Positions 26,531 through 34,819 of a stretch of 64,000 nt of DNA are shown here, piece after piece. The notes beneath the pieces are model-generated. The model saw only the letters and a list, made by a program, of their open reading frames with translations. It had not been told where the DNA came from and ran no database searches. Numbering within the stretch: position 1 is the stretch's first letter; the number at the start of each line of letters is the position of its first letter. Source of the stretch: Bhargavaea cecembensis (GTDB lineage Bacteria; Bacillota; Bacilli; Bacillales_A; Planococcaceae); assembly GCF_001619585.1 (NCBI RefSeq), contig NZ_LQNT01000011.1, positions 62,001 to 126,000 on the forward strand, given 5' to 3'. The position numbers and the translations under genes were made by a program.

Positions 26531-27190
26531 TCAGCCGGCTGGACCGGTAGATCTCCGGAGCGCCCTGCCGATTGTCTGCCAGTCTTCCTCTACCTCTGCA
26601 CGCAGTGACGGGTTGTAGAACACTGAGGCCGGGTGGAAGGTCGGAATGATGGTCCTGACATCCTCGGTCAGGCTGTATGTTACGTCATCCGGGTCCGCCA
26701 GGTACTGCACCGGCGCCTCGATCAGCTTCCCGTGTACGTCCGATACTTTATAGCCTTTGCCGAGCAGGCGCTGAAGGCCGATGTTGCCGAGCGTGACGAT
26801 GAGCTTCGGCCCTACCTCCCGCATTTCCGCGTCCAGGAGCGGCGCATGGGCAAGGATTTCTTTTGCCGTCGGAGCACGGTTATACTTGCGCTCGGTAAGC
26901 GTGCCGTCGCGCTCCTTTTTCGTGCCCCAGCGGTATGGGCGGCTGCGCACGGCGCTGGTGATATAGACATCCTCTCGGCGCAGCCCGATCGAGGCAAGGG
27001 ACTTCATAAGTTCCTTGCCGGCACGTCCGATAAACGGGATGCCGTCCACCAGTTCAAATTCCCCAGGTGCCTCGCCGATAAGCATCAGTTCCGGCTTTTC
27101 AGGACCCTGCCCATAGACAAACCCTTCCACCGGAGCATCCCCCATCCGCCGGCGGCCGAGTTCCGCAAGTTCTTCGCTGATTCTGTACAT
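26531..27190 (-). CDS. Uracil-DNA glycosylase-like protein (YwdG type)
   Basis: The 219-residue protein has UDG superfamily motifs: LIGEAPGEFE with PFIGRAGKELM near 37-60, VTLGNIGLQRLLG, and PTFHPASVFYNP near 182-193. It resembles B. subtilis YwdG. There are no cysteines at all, so the [4Fe-4S] cluster of canonical family 4 enzymes cannot form. Repair activity on uracil is therefore plausible but not certain. Confidence 0.82.
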   Translation of the reverse strand: MYRISEELAELGRRRMGDAPVEGFVYGQGPEKPELMLIGEAPGEFELVDGIPFIGRAGKELMKSLASIGLRREDVYITSAVRSRPYRWGTKKERDGTLTERKYNRAPTAKEILAHAPLLDAEMREVGPKLIVTLGNIGLQRLLGKGYKVSDVHGKLIEAPVQYLADPDDVTYSLTEDVRTIIPTFHPASVFYNPSLRAEVEEDWQTIGRALRRSTGPAG

Positions 27191-27267
27191 CCATTCACCA
27201 CTTCTTTCCTGCTATCCCTTATCTATACCACAAGCACCGAATCCTTAACAATAAGGGATTTCCCCGA

Positions 27268-27879
27268 TCAAGATTGGATGCGATTCCTATTCCAGAAAGA
27301 AAACAGGATTACCAGCAGAAGCAGATAGGCTGTGCCGGCTGCCCAGCCTGCCAGCACATCCGTTGCATAATGTCGCCCGAGGGCAATTCGGGAAAGACCT
27401 ATACCCGCTATCAGAACACCACCAACGGCCAGGATTGTTCTTCGCCAGGATGAAGATTGGATCCTCCGAATGACAATCAGGACGATTGAACTGATATAAA
27501 GCAGTCCCATCTGCGCATGGCCGGATGGGAAGCTATAGCTTTCCAGCTGCCCGGGCATCTCAGGCCTGAGACGCCCAAACCACTCTTTCAGCCACTCATT
27601 TATCGCGTATCCCACACCCACCGCCAGAACGATCAACAGCGCATCGCGCGGCGAACGCCTGATCAGAAGAAGAACGATCACCACAAAACAGATTGTGGCA
27701 ATTGTTGATGGGTTGCCCAGGAAACTGAACGGATGCAAAAACGATGCGTCTTTGAACCAATCGGATAAGATCCTGTCAAACGCCTGCATCGGCGCAGATT
27801 CATAGAAAACGGCAAGCAGGATAAACAACATCGCTGCAGCAATTGCCGCAACGACTTTTCCTTTATTATTCTTTTTCAT
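27268..27879 (-). CDS. PAP2-family phosphatase
   Basis: The 203-residue membrane protein has five or six hydrophobic segments and the three phosphatase motifs: KEWFGRLRP, SFPSGHAQ and SRIALGRHYATDVLAG. These are type-2 phosphatidic acid phosphatases or undecaprenyl-pyrophosphate phosphatase relatives, with the active site facing outward. The substrate could be a lipid phosphate or undecaprenyl pyrophosphate. Confidence 0.9.
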   Translation of the reverse strand: MKKNNKGKVVAAIAAAMLFILLAVFYESAPMQAFDRILSDWFKDASFLHPFSFLGNPSTIATICFVVIVLLLIRRSPRDALLIVLAVGVGYAINEWLKEWFGRLRPEMPGQLESYSFPSGHAQMGLLYISSIVLIVIRRIQSSSWRRTILAVGGVLIAGIGLSRIALGRHYATDVLAGWAAGTAYLLLLVILFSFWNRNRIQS

Positions 27880-28002
27880 CCGATATCCCCCGGCAATTCA
27901 AACTTTCCTTCATTTTACCACTGGTGGCTGGAGGCATACCCAAAAATATCAATTCCCGTTTCAGCCTGATTCCTGCCTGTCCCCCTATTTTTTCGGCAAA
28001 CA

Positions 28003-28031
28003 AAAACACCCTGCTTTATGCAGGGTGTTTG
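28003..28031 (-). terminator. Intrinsic terminator of the siderophore operon
   Basis: ACACCCTGC pairs with GCAGGGTGT around TTTAT, followed by a T run on the minus strand. Confidence 0.8.
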
Positions 28032-28039
28032 CGGACCGA

Positions 28040-29011
28040 TCAGAGGCTTCCTTCGATTTCGGAGATCATCTCTTTCAACGATTGGAGGCCGCCTCCGGAG
28101 AGGTACCAGTATTCAGCATTCAGGTAGTGGATCTCGTCGTTCTTGTAAGCATTCGTCTTCTGAACAAGGTCGTTCTCGAACGATTGTTTTACGCTGGAAT
28201 CCTCGCCGATTGCAGCGTCACGGTCGATCACGTACAGAAGATCAGGGTTTGTGTCGAGGATATACTCGAATGTGATGTTCTGGCCGTGCCTCGAAGACTC
28301 GATTCCCTCATCCGCCGGCTTCAGGCCGAACACATCGTGAATCAGGCCGAAGCGGGATGCCGGACCGAAAGCACTTACCTTGCCTTGCGTACCGAGAACG
28401 ATCAGCGCTTCCTCTTCAGTTGCTGAAGTCTTCTCTTGGATATCGGCAATACGGCTGTCGATTTCTTCAAGCTCCTGAGTCATTTGGTCTTCCTTGCCAA
28501 AGATTTCAGCGACCGTATTCATGTTTTCCTTGAACGACTCAACGTAGTTCATCTCATCAATCGGAATATAAACCGTTGGCGCAATCTCTGCGAACTGGTC
28601 ATATAGGGAAGCCTGGCGGGCGGAGATAAAGATGACATCCGGCTTAAGTGCATGGATTGCTTCAAAATCCGGTTCCTTCAGGCTGCCGACATTGGTGTAT
28701 TCGTCAGACTCATACTGTTCAAGGTAAGACGGCAGAGTCGCCTTTGGAAGCGCCGCTACATCCACCTCAAGTTCATCCAGTGTATCAAGGATTCCGTAGT
28801 CGAAGACCACGACATTTTCAGGTGTTCCCTCGATGACCGCTTCGCCGAGCTCATGCTCGATTGTCATTGCATTGCTATCTTCCGCTGTTTCTTCGGTTGC
28901 GCCGTCTGAGGAACCGCTGTTTTCCTTGTTCTCTTCAGCGCTGTCGTTGCCGCATGCGCCAAGGATCAGGAGAAATGCCATCAGTACGGCAAAGAATGTC
29001 AACTTTTTCAT
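28040..29011 (-). CDS. yclQ: Siderophore ABC transporter binding lipoprotein (YclQ-like)
   Basis: The start is the ATG at 29011 (AGAGGGA box). The 323-residue precursor has a lipoprotein signal with LGAC, Cys20 being the lipidated residue, followed by an S/E/N-rich linker. The mature part is a helical-backbone iron-siderophore binding fold (VVFDYGILDTLDELEVDVAA near the start). Gene order permease-permease-ATPase-binding protein matches B. subtilis yclNOPQ, which imports petrobactin; the ligand here is inferred. Confidence 0.88.
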   Translation of the reverse strand: MKKLTFFAVLMAFLLILGACGNDSAEENKENSGSSDGATEETAEDSNAMTIEHELGEAVIEGTPENVVVFDYGILDTLDELEVDVAALPKATLPSYLEQYESDEYTNVGSLKEPDFEAIHALKPDVIFISARQASLYDQFAEIAPTVYIPIDEMNYVESFKENMNTVAEIFGKEDQMTQELEEIDSRIADIQEKTSATEEEALIVLGTQGKVSAFGPASRFGLIHDVFGLKPADEGIESSRHGQNITFEYILDTNPDLLYVIDRDAAIGEDSSVKQSFENDLVQKTNAYKNDEIHYLNAEYWYLSGGGLQSLKEMISEIEGSL

Positions 29012-29049
29012 CGTATATCCCTCTGCTTTCATTCTGAAGTTAACTGATA

Positions 29050-29811
29050 TCAGGAATTAAAGTAAACGCAGATCCGGCAGTTGCTCATCTGCTTGATTGG
29101 AATGTCCATGTCATAGATTTCTTTGAGCGATTCGGAATTGATGATGTCCTCGGTCGGCCCGTCTTTGATGACACGGCCGTCCTTCAGCGCCACAATCCGG
29201 TCGGAGTAAACCGACGCAAAGTTAATGTCATGAAGGACGATGATGACCGTCTTGCCCAAATCATCCACGAGACGGCGGAGGATTTTCATGATCTGGACGG
29301 AATGCTTCATGTCCAGGTTGTTGAGCGGCTCATCGAGAAGGACGTACTCAGTGTCCTGGGCGATGACCATCGAGATGAACGCACGCTGGCGCTGGCCCCC
29401 GGACAGTTCATCCAGGTAGTTGTCCTGCATATCTCCCAGTTCCATATACTCAATCGCCTGGTCGATAATGCGGATGTCTTCTTCGTTCAGACGTCCTTTC
29501 GAGTGCGGGAATCGTCCGAATGAGACGAGTTCCCGGACCGTAAGGCGGACATTCATGTAATTGGATTGCTTCAGAATCGACACACGCTTGGCGAAGTCGT
29601 TCGACTTCATCTTGCGAACATCATCCTTGTCGACCAAAACCTCTCCCGTGTCTGCATCGAGCAGGCGGCTTACCATAGAGAGCAGGGTGGACTTACCCGC
29701 CCCGTTCGGTCCGATGAACGAAGTGATCTGACCACGCTGTATGTTGACCGAAACCTTTTCGACGACGGCTTTTTTGCCATAAAACTTGGACAGCTCACGA
29801 ACTTGAATCAT
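29050..29811 (-). CDS. yclP: Siderophore ABC transporter ATPase (YclP-like)
   Basis: The 253-residue ATPase has Walker A GPNGAGKS (about 34-41), signature LSGGQRQRAFI, Walker B YVLLDEPLNNLD and the H-loop VLHDINFA. It powers iron-siderophore uptake with the YclN/YclO permeases. Its start overlaps the end of yclO by four bases. Confidence 0.93.
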   Translation of the reverse strand: MIQVRELSKFYGKKAVVEKVSVNIQRGQITSFIGPNGAGKSTLLSMVSRLLDADTGEVLVDKDDVRKMKSNDFAKRVSILKQSNYMNVRLTVRELVSFGRFPHSKGRLNEEDIRIIDQAIEYMELGDMQDNYLDELSGGQRQRAFISMVIAQDTEYVLLDEPLNNLDMKHSVQIMKILRRLVDDLGKTVIIVLHDINFASVYSDRIVALKDGRVIKDGPTEDIINSESLKEIYDMDIPIKQMSNCRICVYFNS

Positions 29812-30758
29812 GCGGATCGACTCTCCTTAAGTAGTAGATAGATGAAATACACGCCGCCTGCGAATTCGATGACAACACTCAGAGTGGTCGAGAAGGTGAA
29901 GACACGCTCGACGACCCACTGTCCCCCGATAAGGAGAATCATACTCAGGCCGGCTGCAGCCGTAATCGTGATGGAATGCTTATAAGACTTGATGAACTGG
30001 TAGCTCAGATTGGCGACGATCAGCCCGAAGAAGGTGATCGGACCGACAAGTGCAGTGGATACGGCGATCAGCACTGCCGACATGATCAGGGTGCCGCGCA
30101 CCATCTTGTCATACGGTACGCCAAGGTTCATGGAGATATCCCGTCCAAGCGAGATCACATCCATAATCTTCAGCTGGCGCCATCCGATGACGATACAGAC
30201 GGCGACAACCGCAATCGAAAGCCAGACCAGATCTGCATTGACGTTGTTGAAGCTGGCGAACATTGCATCCTGGACGGTCAGGAACTCGTTCGGGTCAATC
30301 AGCACCTGAAGGAATGTCGAGATGCTTGCGAAAAATGTTCCGACGATAATCCCGACCAGCAGCAGGAAGTAGACCGGCCGGTTCCCCTTCTTGAAGAGGA
30401 ACTGGTAAAGCAGCAGTGCGAAAATGATCATCGCCGCGACAGACAGGATGAAGTTGACCTGCTTGTTGACGACCGTTATATGGGTTGAGCCCAGGAAAAA
30501 GATGATGAGCGTCTGGATCAGAATATAGAGCGAATCCAGCCCCATGATGCTTGGCGTCAGGATGCGGTTCTGGGTGATTGTCTGGAAGACAACCGTTGCG
30601 TAGGCGATTGCGATGCCGGTCACGGCCATTGCCGCAACCTTGACGCCCCTTCTCGGGAGGGCGTAGTCATAGCTGCCGTTGAGGTCATGGAACAGATACA
30701 GACCGACAGACAGCGCCGCCAGCGCATACAGGATAATGAGTTTTGTGGAATCACGCAT
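29808..30758 (-). CDS. yclO: Siderophore ABC transporter permease (YclO-like)
   Basis: This 316-residue FecCD-type permease has about nine to ten hydrophobic segments. It overlaps yclN by eight bases and yclP by four, which implies one polycistronic mRNA. The FecCD signature around GPITFFGLIVANLSYQF near residue 245 is the ATPase-contacting region. It forms the translocation channel with YclN. Confidence 0.91.
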   Translation of the reverse strand: MRDSTKLIILYALAALSVGLYLFHDLNGSYDYALPRRGVKVAAMAVTGIAIAYATVVFQTITQNRILTPSIMGLDSLYILIQTLIIFFLGSTHITVVNKQVNFILSVAAMIIFALLLYQFLFKKGNRPVYFLLLVGIIVGTFFASISTFLQVLIDPNEFLTVQDAMFASFNNVNADLVWLSIAVVAVCIVIGWRQLKIMDVISLGRDISMNLGVPYDKMVRGTLIMSAVLIAVSTALVGPITFFGLIVANLSYQFIKSYKHSITITAAAGLSMILLIGGQWVVERVFTFSTTLSVVIEFAGGVYFIYLLLKESRSA

Positions 30759-31701
30759 AGGCTTTCCTCCTGAACAGCAGGTAAAGGAAGATGCCGCTGC
30801 CGATGACCCCGACCATCAAACTGATGGAAATTTCATATGGATAAATCAGCACACGTCCGAGAATGTCACAGACGAGCAGGAAAATTGCTCCCATGAGCGC
30901 CGTGTGCGGCAAAGTCTTCTCAAGATTGTCTCCCTTGATGATGGAGACGATGTTGGGGATGATGAGTCCGAGAAACGGAATCATGCCGACCGTGAGGACG
31001 ACCGTTACAGTAATCAATGCAACCAGGATCAATCCGAAGTTCACGACGAACTTGTAGTTGAGGCCGAGGTTCCTGGAGAAGTCCTCCCCCATTCCGGCTA
31101 CCGTGAAGCGGTTGGCATACAGGTAGGCAAGAACCAGGATCGGGACGCTGATATAAAGCAGTTCATAGCGTCCGGACATGATCATGGAGAAATCCCCCTG
31201 CAACCAGGAAGAGATGTTCTGGATCACATTCGACCGATAGGCGAAGAATGTCGTCAGGGACGACAAGATGTTCCCGAACATCAGTCCGACCAGCGGAATG
31301 AAGATCGCATCTTTAAACTTGATGCGCTCCAGAATCTGCATGAACAAGAGTGTTCCGGCGAGGGCAAATACAAACGAGATGGCCATCTGCTCGAGTATCG
31401 TCGCATTCGTAAACAGCAGCATGGAAACGAGGATCCCGAGGCGGGTCGCATCCAGAGTCCCTGCTGTAGTCGGCGAAACAAACTTATTCCGGCTCAACTG
31501 CTGCATGATCATACCGGCAACGCTCATGCCCGCCCCTGCAAGCAGGATGGCAACGAGCCGCGGCACACGGCTGATCAAGAATATTTGGGTTTCTTCGGAA
31601 CTCCAATCCAAGAGGTCCATTGGTGAGATGCTGCTCGCCCCTACGAACAATGATAAGAATGATAGGATGACGAGCCCGGCAATCATATAACGTGTCTTCA
31701 T
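30751..31701 (-). CDS. yclN: Siderophore ABC transporter permease (YclN-like)
   Basis: The start is the ATG at 31701 (MKTRYMIAGLVILSFLSLFV); the frame is open to 31776 but that part overlaps the operator. The 316-residue protein is a FecCD permease (RVPRLVAILLAGAGMSVAG near 45-63, IPFLGLIIPNIV near 240). It is the first gene of the iron-regulated operon, preceded by a good promoter and three Fur boxes. Confidence 0.91.
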   Translation of the reverse strand: MKTRYMIAGLVILSFLSLFVGASSISPMDLLDWSSEETQIFLISRVPRLVAILLAGAGMSVAGMIMQQLSRNKFVSPTTAGTLDATRLGILVSMLLFTNATILEQMAISFVFALAGTLLFMQILERIKFKDAIFIPLVGLMFGNILSSLTTFFAYRSNVIQNISSWLQGDFSMIMSGRYELLYISVPILVLAYLYANRFTVAGMGEDFSRNLGLNYKFVVNFGLILVALITVTVVLTVGMIPFLGLIIPNIVSIIKGDNLEKTLPHTALMGAIFLLVCDILGRVLIYPYEISISLMVGVIGSGIFLYLLFRRKAYA

Positions 31702-31750
31702 GGCTATCCCCGATGCACTGCGATTTGAAAGGCAATTGAGAATGTTCTGT

Positions 31751-31765
31751 TGAAAATCATTCTCA
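31751..31765 (-). promoter_or_regulatory. Fur box 1, downstream of the yclN -10
   Basis: TGAAAAT-C-ATTCTCA fits the 7-1-7 Fur operator (TGATAATnATTATCA) and lies just downstream of the -10 box, where bound Fur would block transcription. Confidence 0.8.
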
Positions 31766-31781
31766 ACCCTTTGCAATTGTT

Positions 31782-31809
31782 ATTATAGCACGCGTTATCA
31801 GGAAGTCAA
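31782..31809 (-). promoter_or_regulatory. Promoter of the yclNOPQ-like operon
   Basis: On the minus strand TTGACT and a perfect TATAAT are spaced 16 bp, about 80 bp upstream of the yclN ATG and flanked by Fur boxes on both sides. Confidence 0.75.
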
Positions 31810-31817
31810 AGGTTAAA

Positions 31818-31832
31818 TGAAAATGATTATCA
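31818..31832 (-). promoter_or_regulatory. Fur box 2, upstream of the yclN -35
   Basis: TGAAAAT-G-ATTATCA is a near-perfect 7-1-7 Fur operator placed just upstream of the -35 hexamer. Confidence 0.85.
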
Positions 31833-31838
31833 TTTAGA

Positions 31839-31853
31839 TTAGAATGATTATCA
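31839..31853 (-). promoter_or_regulatory. Fur box 3
   Basis: TTAGAAT-G-ATTATCA repeats the Fur-type half sites 21 bp beyond box 2, so the two boxes lie on the same face of the helix. Confidence 0.7.
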
Positions 31854-31946
31854 TCTGATATATTACTGCCGAAGTTAGTTTTTTCAGAAAGTCGTTTTTC
31901 CCTGTCGCTCGGTCAAAAATCCACTGCTTCAACCTTGAGTACATAC

Positions 31947-31977
31947 AAAAAAACCGCAGCGGCCGGCTGCGGTTTTT
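31947..31977 (-). terminator. Intrinsic terminator of the DUF6612 lipoprotein gene
   Basis: AAACCGCAGC pairs with GCTGCGGTTT; a T run follows on the minus strand. Confidence 0.85.
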
Positions 31978-31987
31978 GCTGATCTTT

Positions 31988-32854
31988 TTATTGCTGCGGA
32001 ATTTCGACGGCAGAGTCGATGACTTCCTGAGGAATCTCGATCTTCTCAATGCCGTTGATGTTCGAGTAGGCTGTCTTCGAGTCGATGTCGATGTTGACTG
32101 CCTCGCCCTGCTCTTCGATCGTCATCGACATGACCATATTCATCGCGGTCATGTTGAACGATTCCTTATCGACATAAATCTCGTACTCAAGTTCGTTGAT
32201 GTTCATGTTTTCGAGGGCCTGCTGCTCTTCTTCGCCCATCTGCTCGAGTGCTTCGGGAGGAAGCTGCTCTTGAAGCGTCTGTTTGATCAGCTCGTTGAAC
32301 TTTTCGCCGTCGGCCGTCAGCTTCAGGATGTACTCGTCCTCGTTCTGCTCGAACTTCATATCCTTGGCGTATTCCTGCAGCTGCTCAAGCTGTTCCGACG
32401 GCTCAGGCTGCTGGGTCAGCTGGTCCAGTCCAGGAATGGCTCCGGTCATTTTCATCCACTGTCCTGCTTGAGGGTCAAGCATGTACATCGTGCCGTCTTC
32501 GGTCACATAGGCTTCAATCTCCATCGACATTTCTTCATTGTCCGGGGCGCTCATGGACATGGTGCCCTTCTGATGCAGCGCGAGCGGCTCAAGTGTCATT
32601 TGCATATCCATGTCGGTGTTTGTGTTCATCTCCACTTCCTGGGAAGGGATTGAAATCTTCTGGTCCATTTCGACAGCTGCTTCGGCACTCTTCATCTCTT
32701 GGGAAGCACTCAGCGTTTTTTCATAGACTTCCTCTGCCGTCAGGTCACTCTGCTTTTCTTCCGGGGTGCCTTCCGTCGGCTCGGCCGTTTCGCCGCACGC
32801 CGCCAGACCGAGTGTCAGGGTTCCGGCCGCCATGGCCATCAAGAGTTTCTTCAT
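31988..32854 (-). CDS. Lipoprotein of the DUF6612 (LolA-like) type
   Basis: The 288-residue precursor has a signal peptide ending in LAAC with Cys20 as the lipidation site, then an acidic linker. The mature part is rich in Met, Glu and Gln and shows alternating beta patterns (TVEDGT-like strands such as VTEDGTMYMLDPQAGQWMKM), as in DUF6612, a family with a LolA/LppX-like fold. The function is unknown. It precedes the Fur-controlled operon but has its own terminator. Confidence 0.78.
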   Translation of the reverse strand: MKKLLMAMAAGTLTLGLAACGETAEPTEGTPEEKQSDLTAEEVYEKTLSASQEMKSAEAAVEMDQKISIPSQEVEMNTNTDMDMQMTLEPLALHQKGTMSMSAPDNEEMSMEIEAYVTEDGTMYMLDPQAGQWMKMTGAIPGLDQLTQQPEPSEQLEQLQEYAKDMKFEQNEDEYILKLTADGEKFNELIKQTLQEQLPPEALEQMGEEEQQALENMNINELEYEIYVDKESFNMTAMNMVMSMTIEEQGEAVNIDIDSKTAYSNINGIEKIEIPQEVIDSAVEIPQQ

Positions 32855-33018
32855 ATAGAATTACCGCCTCTCTGGTTTGGGTACAGTCCGTAATACGGCA
32901 ACATTCGTGGTAAAGTTCCGTTTTTTTGAAGAAACCCAACGAAAGTCCTATCCCTCTTCCGAATTCTTCTTAATTCGGCTATAATAACGGAAATCGAAAT
33001 ATCTTCATGGAGGGTCCC

Positions 33019-34698
33019 ATGCTGAAGCAATTCTTCTCTTATTATAAACCGCATAAGCGGCTGTTCATGATCGACTTTTCAAGCGCGGTTTTCGTCGCAC
33101 TGCTTAAGCTCGCCTTTCCCGTTGCCGTGCAGTGGTTCATCGATGAACTGCTCCCGACCGGCGACTGGGGCCGGATCGTCTGGATCAGCCTGCTGTTGCT
33201 CGGGGTCTACCTCCTCAGCACGTTCCTGCAGTTTGTCGTTTCCTACCTGGGCCACAAGCTCGGAGTGAACATTGAAACGGACATGCGGCAGCAGCTGTTC
33301 GATCATGTACAGCGCCAGTCGTTCCGCTTTTTCGACGACCTGTTCGATATCGGTGAACTTGCCCATCACGGACCGGAAGACATTTTCATCGCCATCATGA
33401 CAATCATCGGTGCGTTCTCGATCATGTACACGATCAATCCGGAGCTCGCGCTGATCACGATCGTCATGATTCCGTTCCTCGTCGCAGTGATCACATTCTG
33501 CAACACGAAGATGAACAAGGCATGGCGCAACATGTACAGCCGGATTGCCGATGTAAATGCCCGCGTCGAGGACAGCGTGTCCGGGGTCCGGGTCGTGCAG
33601 TCCTTCACGAACGAGTCATTCGAGATGAAGCGATTCCGGAAAGACAACGGAAGTTTCAGGCTGGCTAAAATCGCAGCCTATAAAGTGATGGCCTGGACGC
33701 ACTCCAGCATGTACATGATGACCCGGCTCGTTACACTGCTTGTCCTCGTGGTGGGCGCCTGGTTCACCTTTAACGGCCGGCTGTCCTATGGTGAGCTCGT
33801 CAGCTTCGTGCTGTTCGTCAATGTGCTCATTAAACCGGTCGATAAGATCGCGGCGCTTCTGGAGATGTATCCGAAAGGCATGGCCGGATTCCGGCGGTTC
33901 CGTGAACTGCTGGATGAGGAGCCGGAAGTGATCGACAGTCCGGATGCCGTTGAAGTTTCCAGGCTGAACGGCAACATCCGCTTTGACCGGGTGTCGTTCC
34001 GGTATGACGGATCCAAGCCGGTGCTGAATGACATTAGCCTGTCCATCCGCTTCGGGCAGACCGTCGCGTTTGTCGGGCCGTCCGGTGCCGGCAAGACGAC
34101 CATCTGCTCGCTGATCCCTCGCTTCTATGACGTCGACGGCGGGGCGATCACCATTGATGGCATCGACGTGAGGGACATGACGATGAAGTCACTGCGCTCA
34201 CAGATCGGCATCGTGCAGCAGGATGTGTTCCTCTTCACCGGCACCATTTTTGAAAACATTGCCTACGGCAAACTCGGTGCGACTGAAGAGGAAGTTTACC
34301 GGGCCGCCCGCAAGGCCCATTTGGAAGAGTTCATCTCCGATCTTCCCGATGGTTACGAAACGCAGATCGGCGAGCGCGGCCTCAAGCTTTCCGGCGGCCA
34401 GAAACAGCGGCTCGCCATCGCCCGGATGTTCCTGAAAAACCCGCCGATCCTTATCCTTGATGAGGCCACTTCGGCCCTCGACACCGAGACGGAGCGGATC
34501 ATACAAAGATCCCTCGAGGAGCTGTCCGAAAACCGGACGACTTTGGTCATCGCCCACCGTCTCGCAACGATCCGAAACGCCGACCGTGTTGTTGTCGTGA
34601 CAAAGGACGGCATTGCGGAAGACGGAGGCTATGATGAACTCGTCCGCAAAGGCGGCGTCTTCGCCAACCTCCACAACATCCAGTTCCAGGAAGCCTGA
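33019..34698 (+). CDS. ABC exporter, fused permease and ATPase
   Basis: The start is the ATG at 33019 after GGAGGG. The 559-residue half-transporter has six transmembrane helices (about 15-290) and an ATPase domain with GPSGAGKTTIC, signature LKLSGGQKQRLAI, Walker B PILILDEATSALD and the H-loop AHRLATI. It acts as a dimer to export lipids, drugs or peptides. The region FRFFDDLFDIGELAHHGPED lacks about a dozen residues that relatives have between FFD and DLFDIGE, in the first cytoplasmic loop (see findings). Confidence 0.88.
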   Translation: MLKQFFSYYKPHKRLFMIDFSSAVFVALLKLAFPVAVQWFIDELLPTGDWGRIVWISLLLLGVYLLSTFLQFVVSYLGHKLGVNIETDMRQQLFDHVQRQSFRFFDDLFDIGELAHHGPEDIFIAIMTIIGAFSIMYTINPELALITIVMIPFLVAVITFCNTKMNKAWRNMYSRIADVNARVEDSVSGVRVVQSFTNESFEMKRFRKDNGSFRLAKIAAYKVMAWTHSSMYMMTRLVTLLVLVVGAWFTFNGRLSYGELVSFVLFVNVLIKPVDKIAALLEMYPKGMAGFRRFRELLDEEPEVIDSPDAVEVSRLNGNIRFDRVSFRYDGSKPVLNDISLSIRFGQTVAFVGPSGAGKTTICSLIPRFYDVDGGAITIDGIDVRDMTMKSLRSQIGIVQQDVFLFTGTIFENIAYGKLGATEEEVYRAARKAHLEEFISDLPDGYETQIGERGLKLSGGQKQRLAIARMFLKNPPILILDEATSALDTETERIIQRSLEELSENRTTLVIAHRLATIRNADRVVVVTKDGIAEDGGYDELVRKGGVFANLHNIQFQEA

Positions 34699-34703
34699 TT
34701 CAC

Positions 34704-34734
34704 CCCCCTGCCCGAAGAGGGCAGGGGATTTTTC
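34704..34734 (+). terminator. Intrinsic terminator of the ABC exporter gene
   Basis: CCCCTGCCC pairs with GGGCAGGGG around GAAGA, followed by ATTTTT. Confidence 0.85.
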
Positions 34735-34819
34735 ATTTCACGCCACGCTCTCAACATAGAAGAATTCAGATTGGAGTGGTATACTATTACGGTTATCATT
34801 TTTTAGGAGGTCCTGAACG

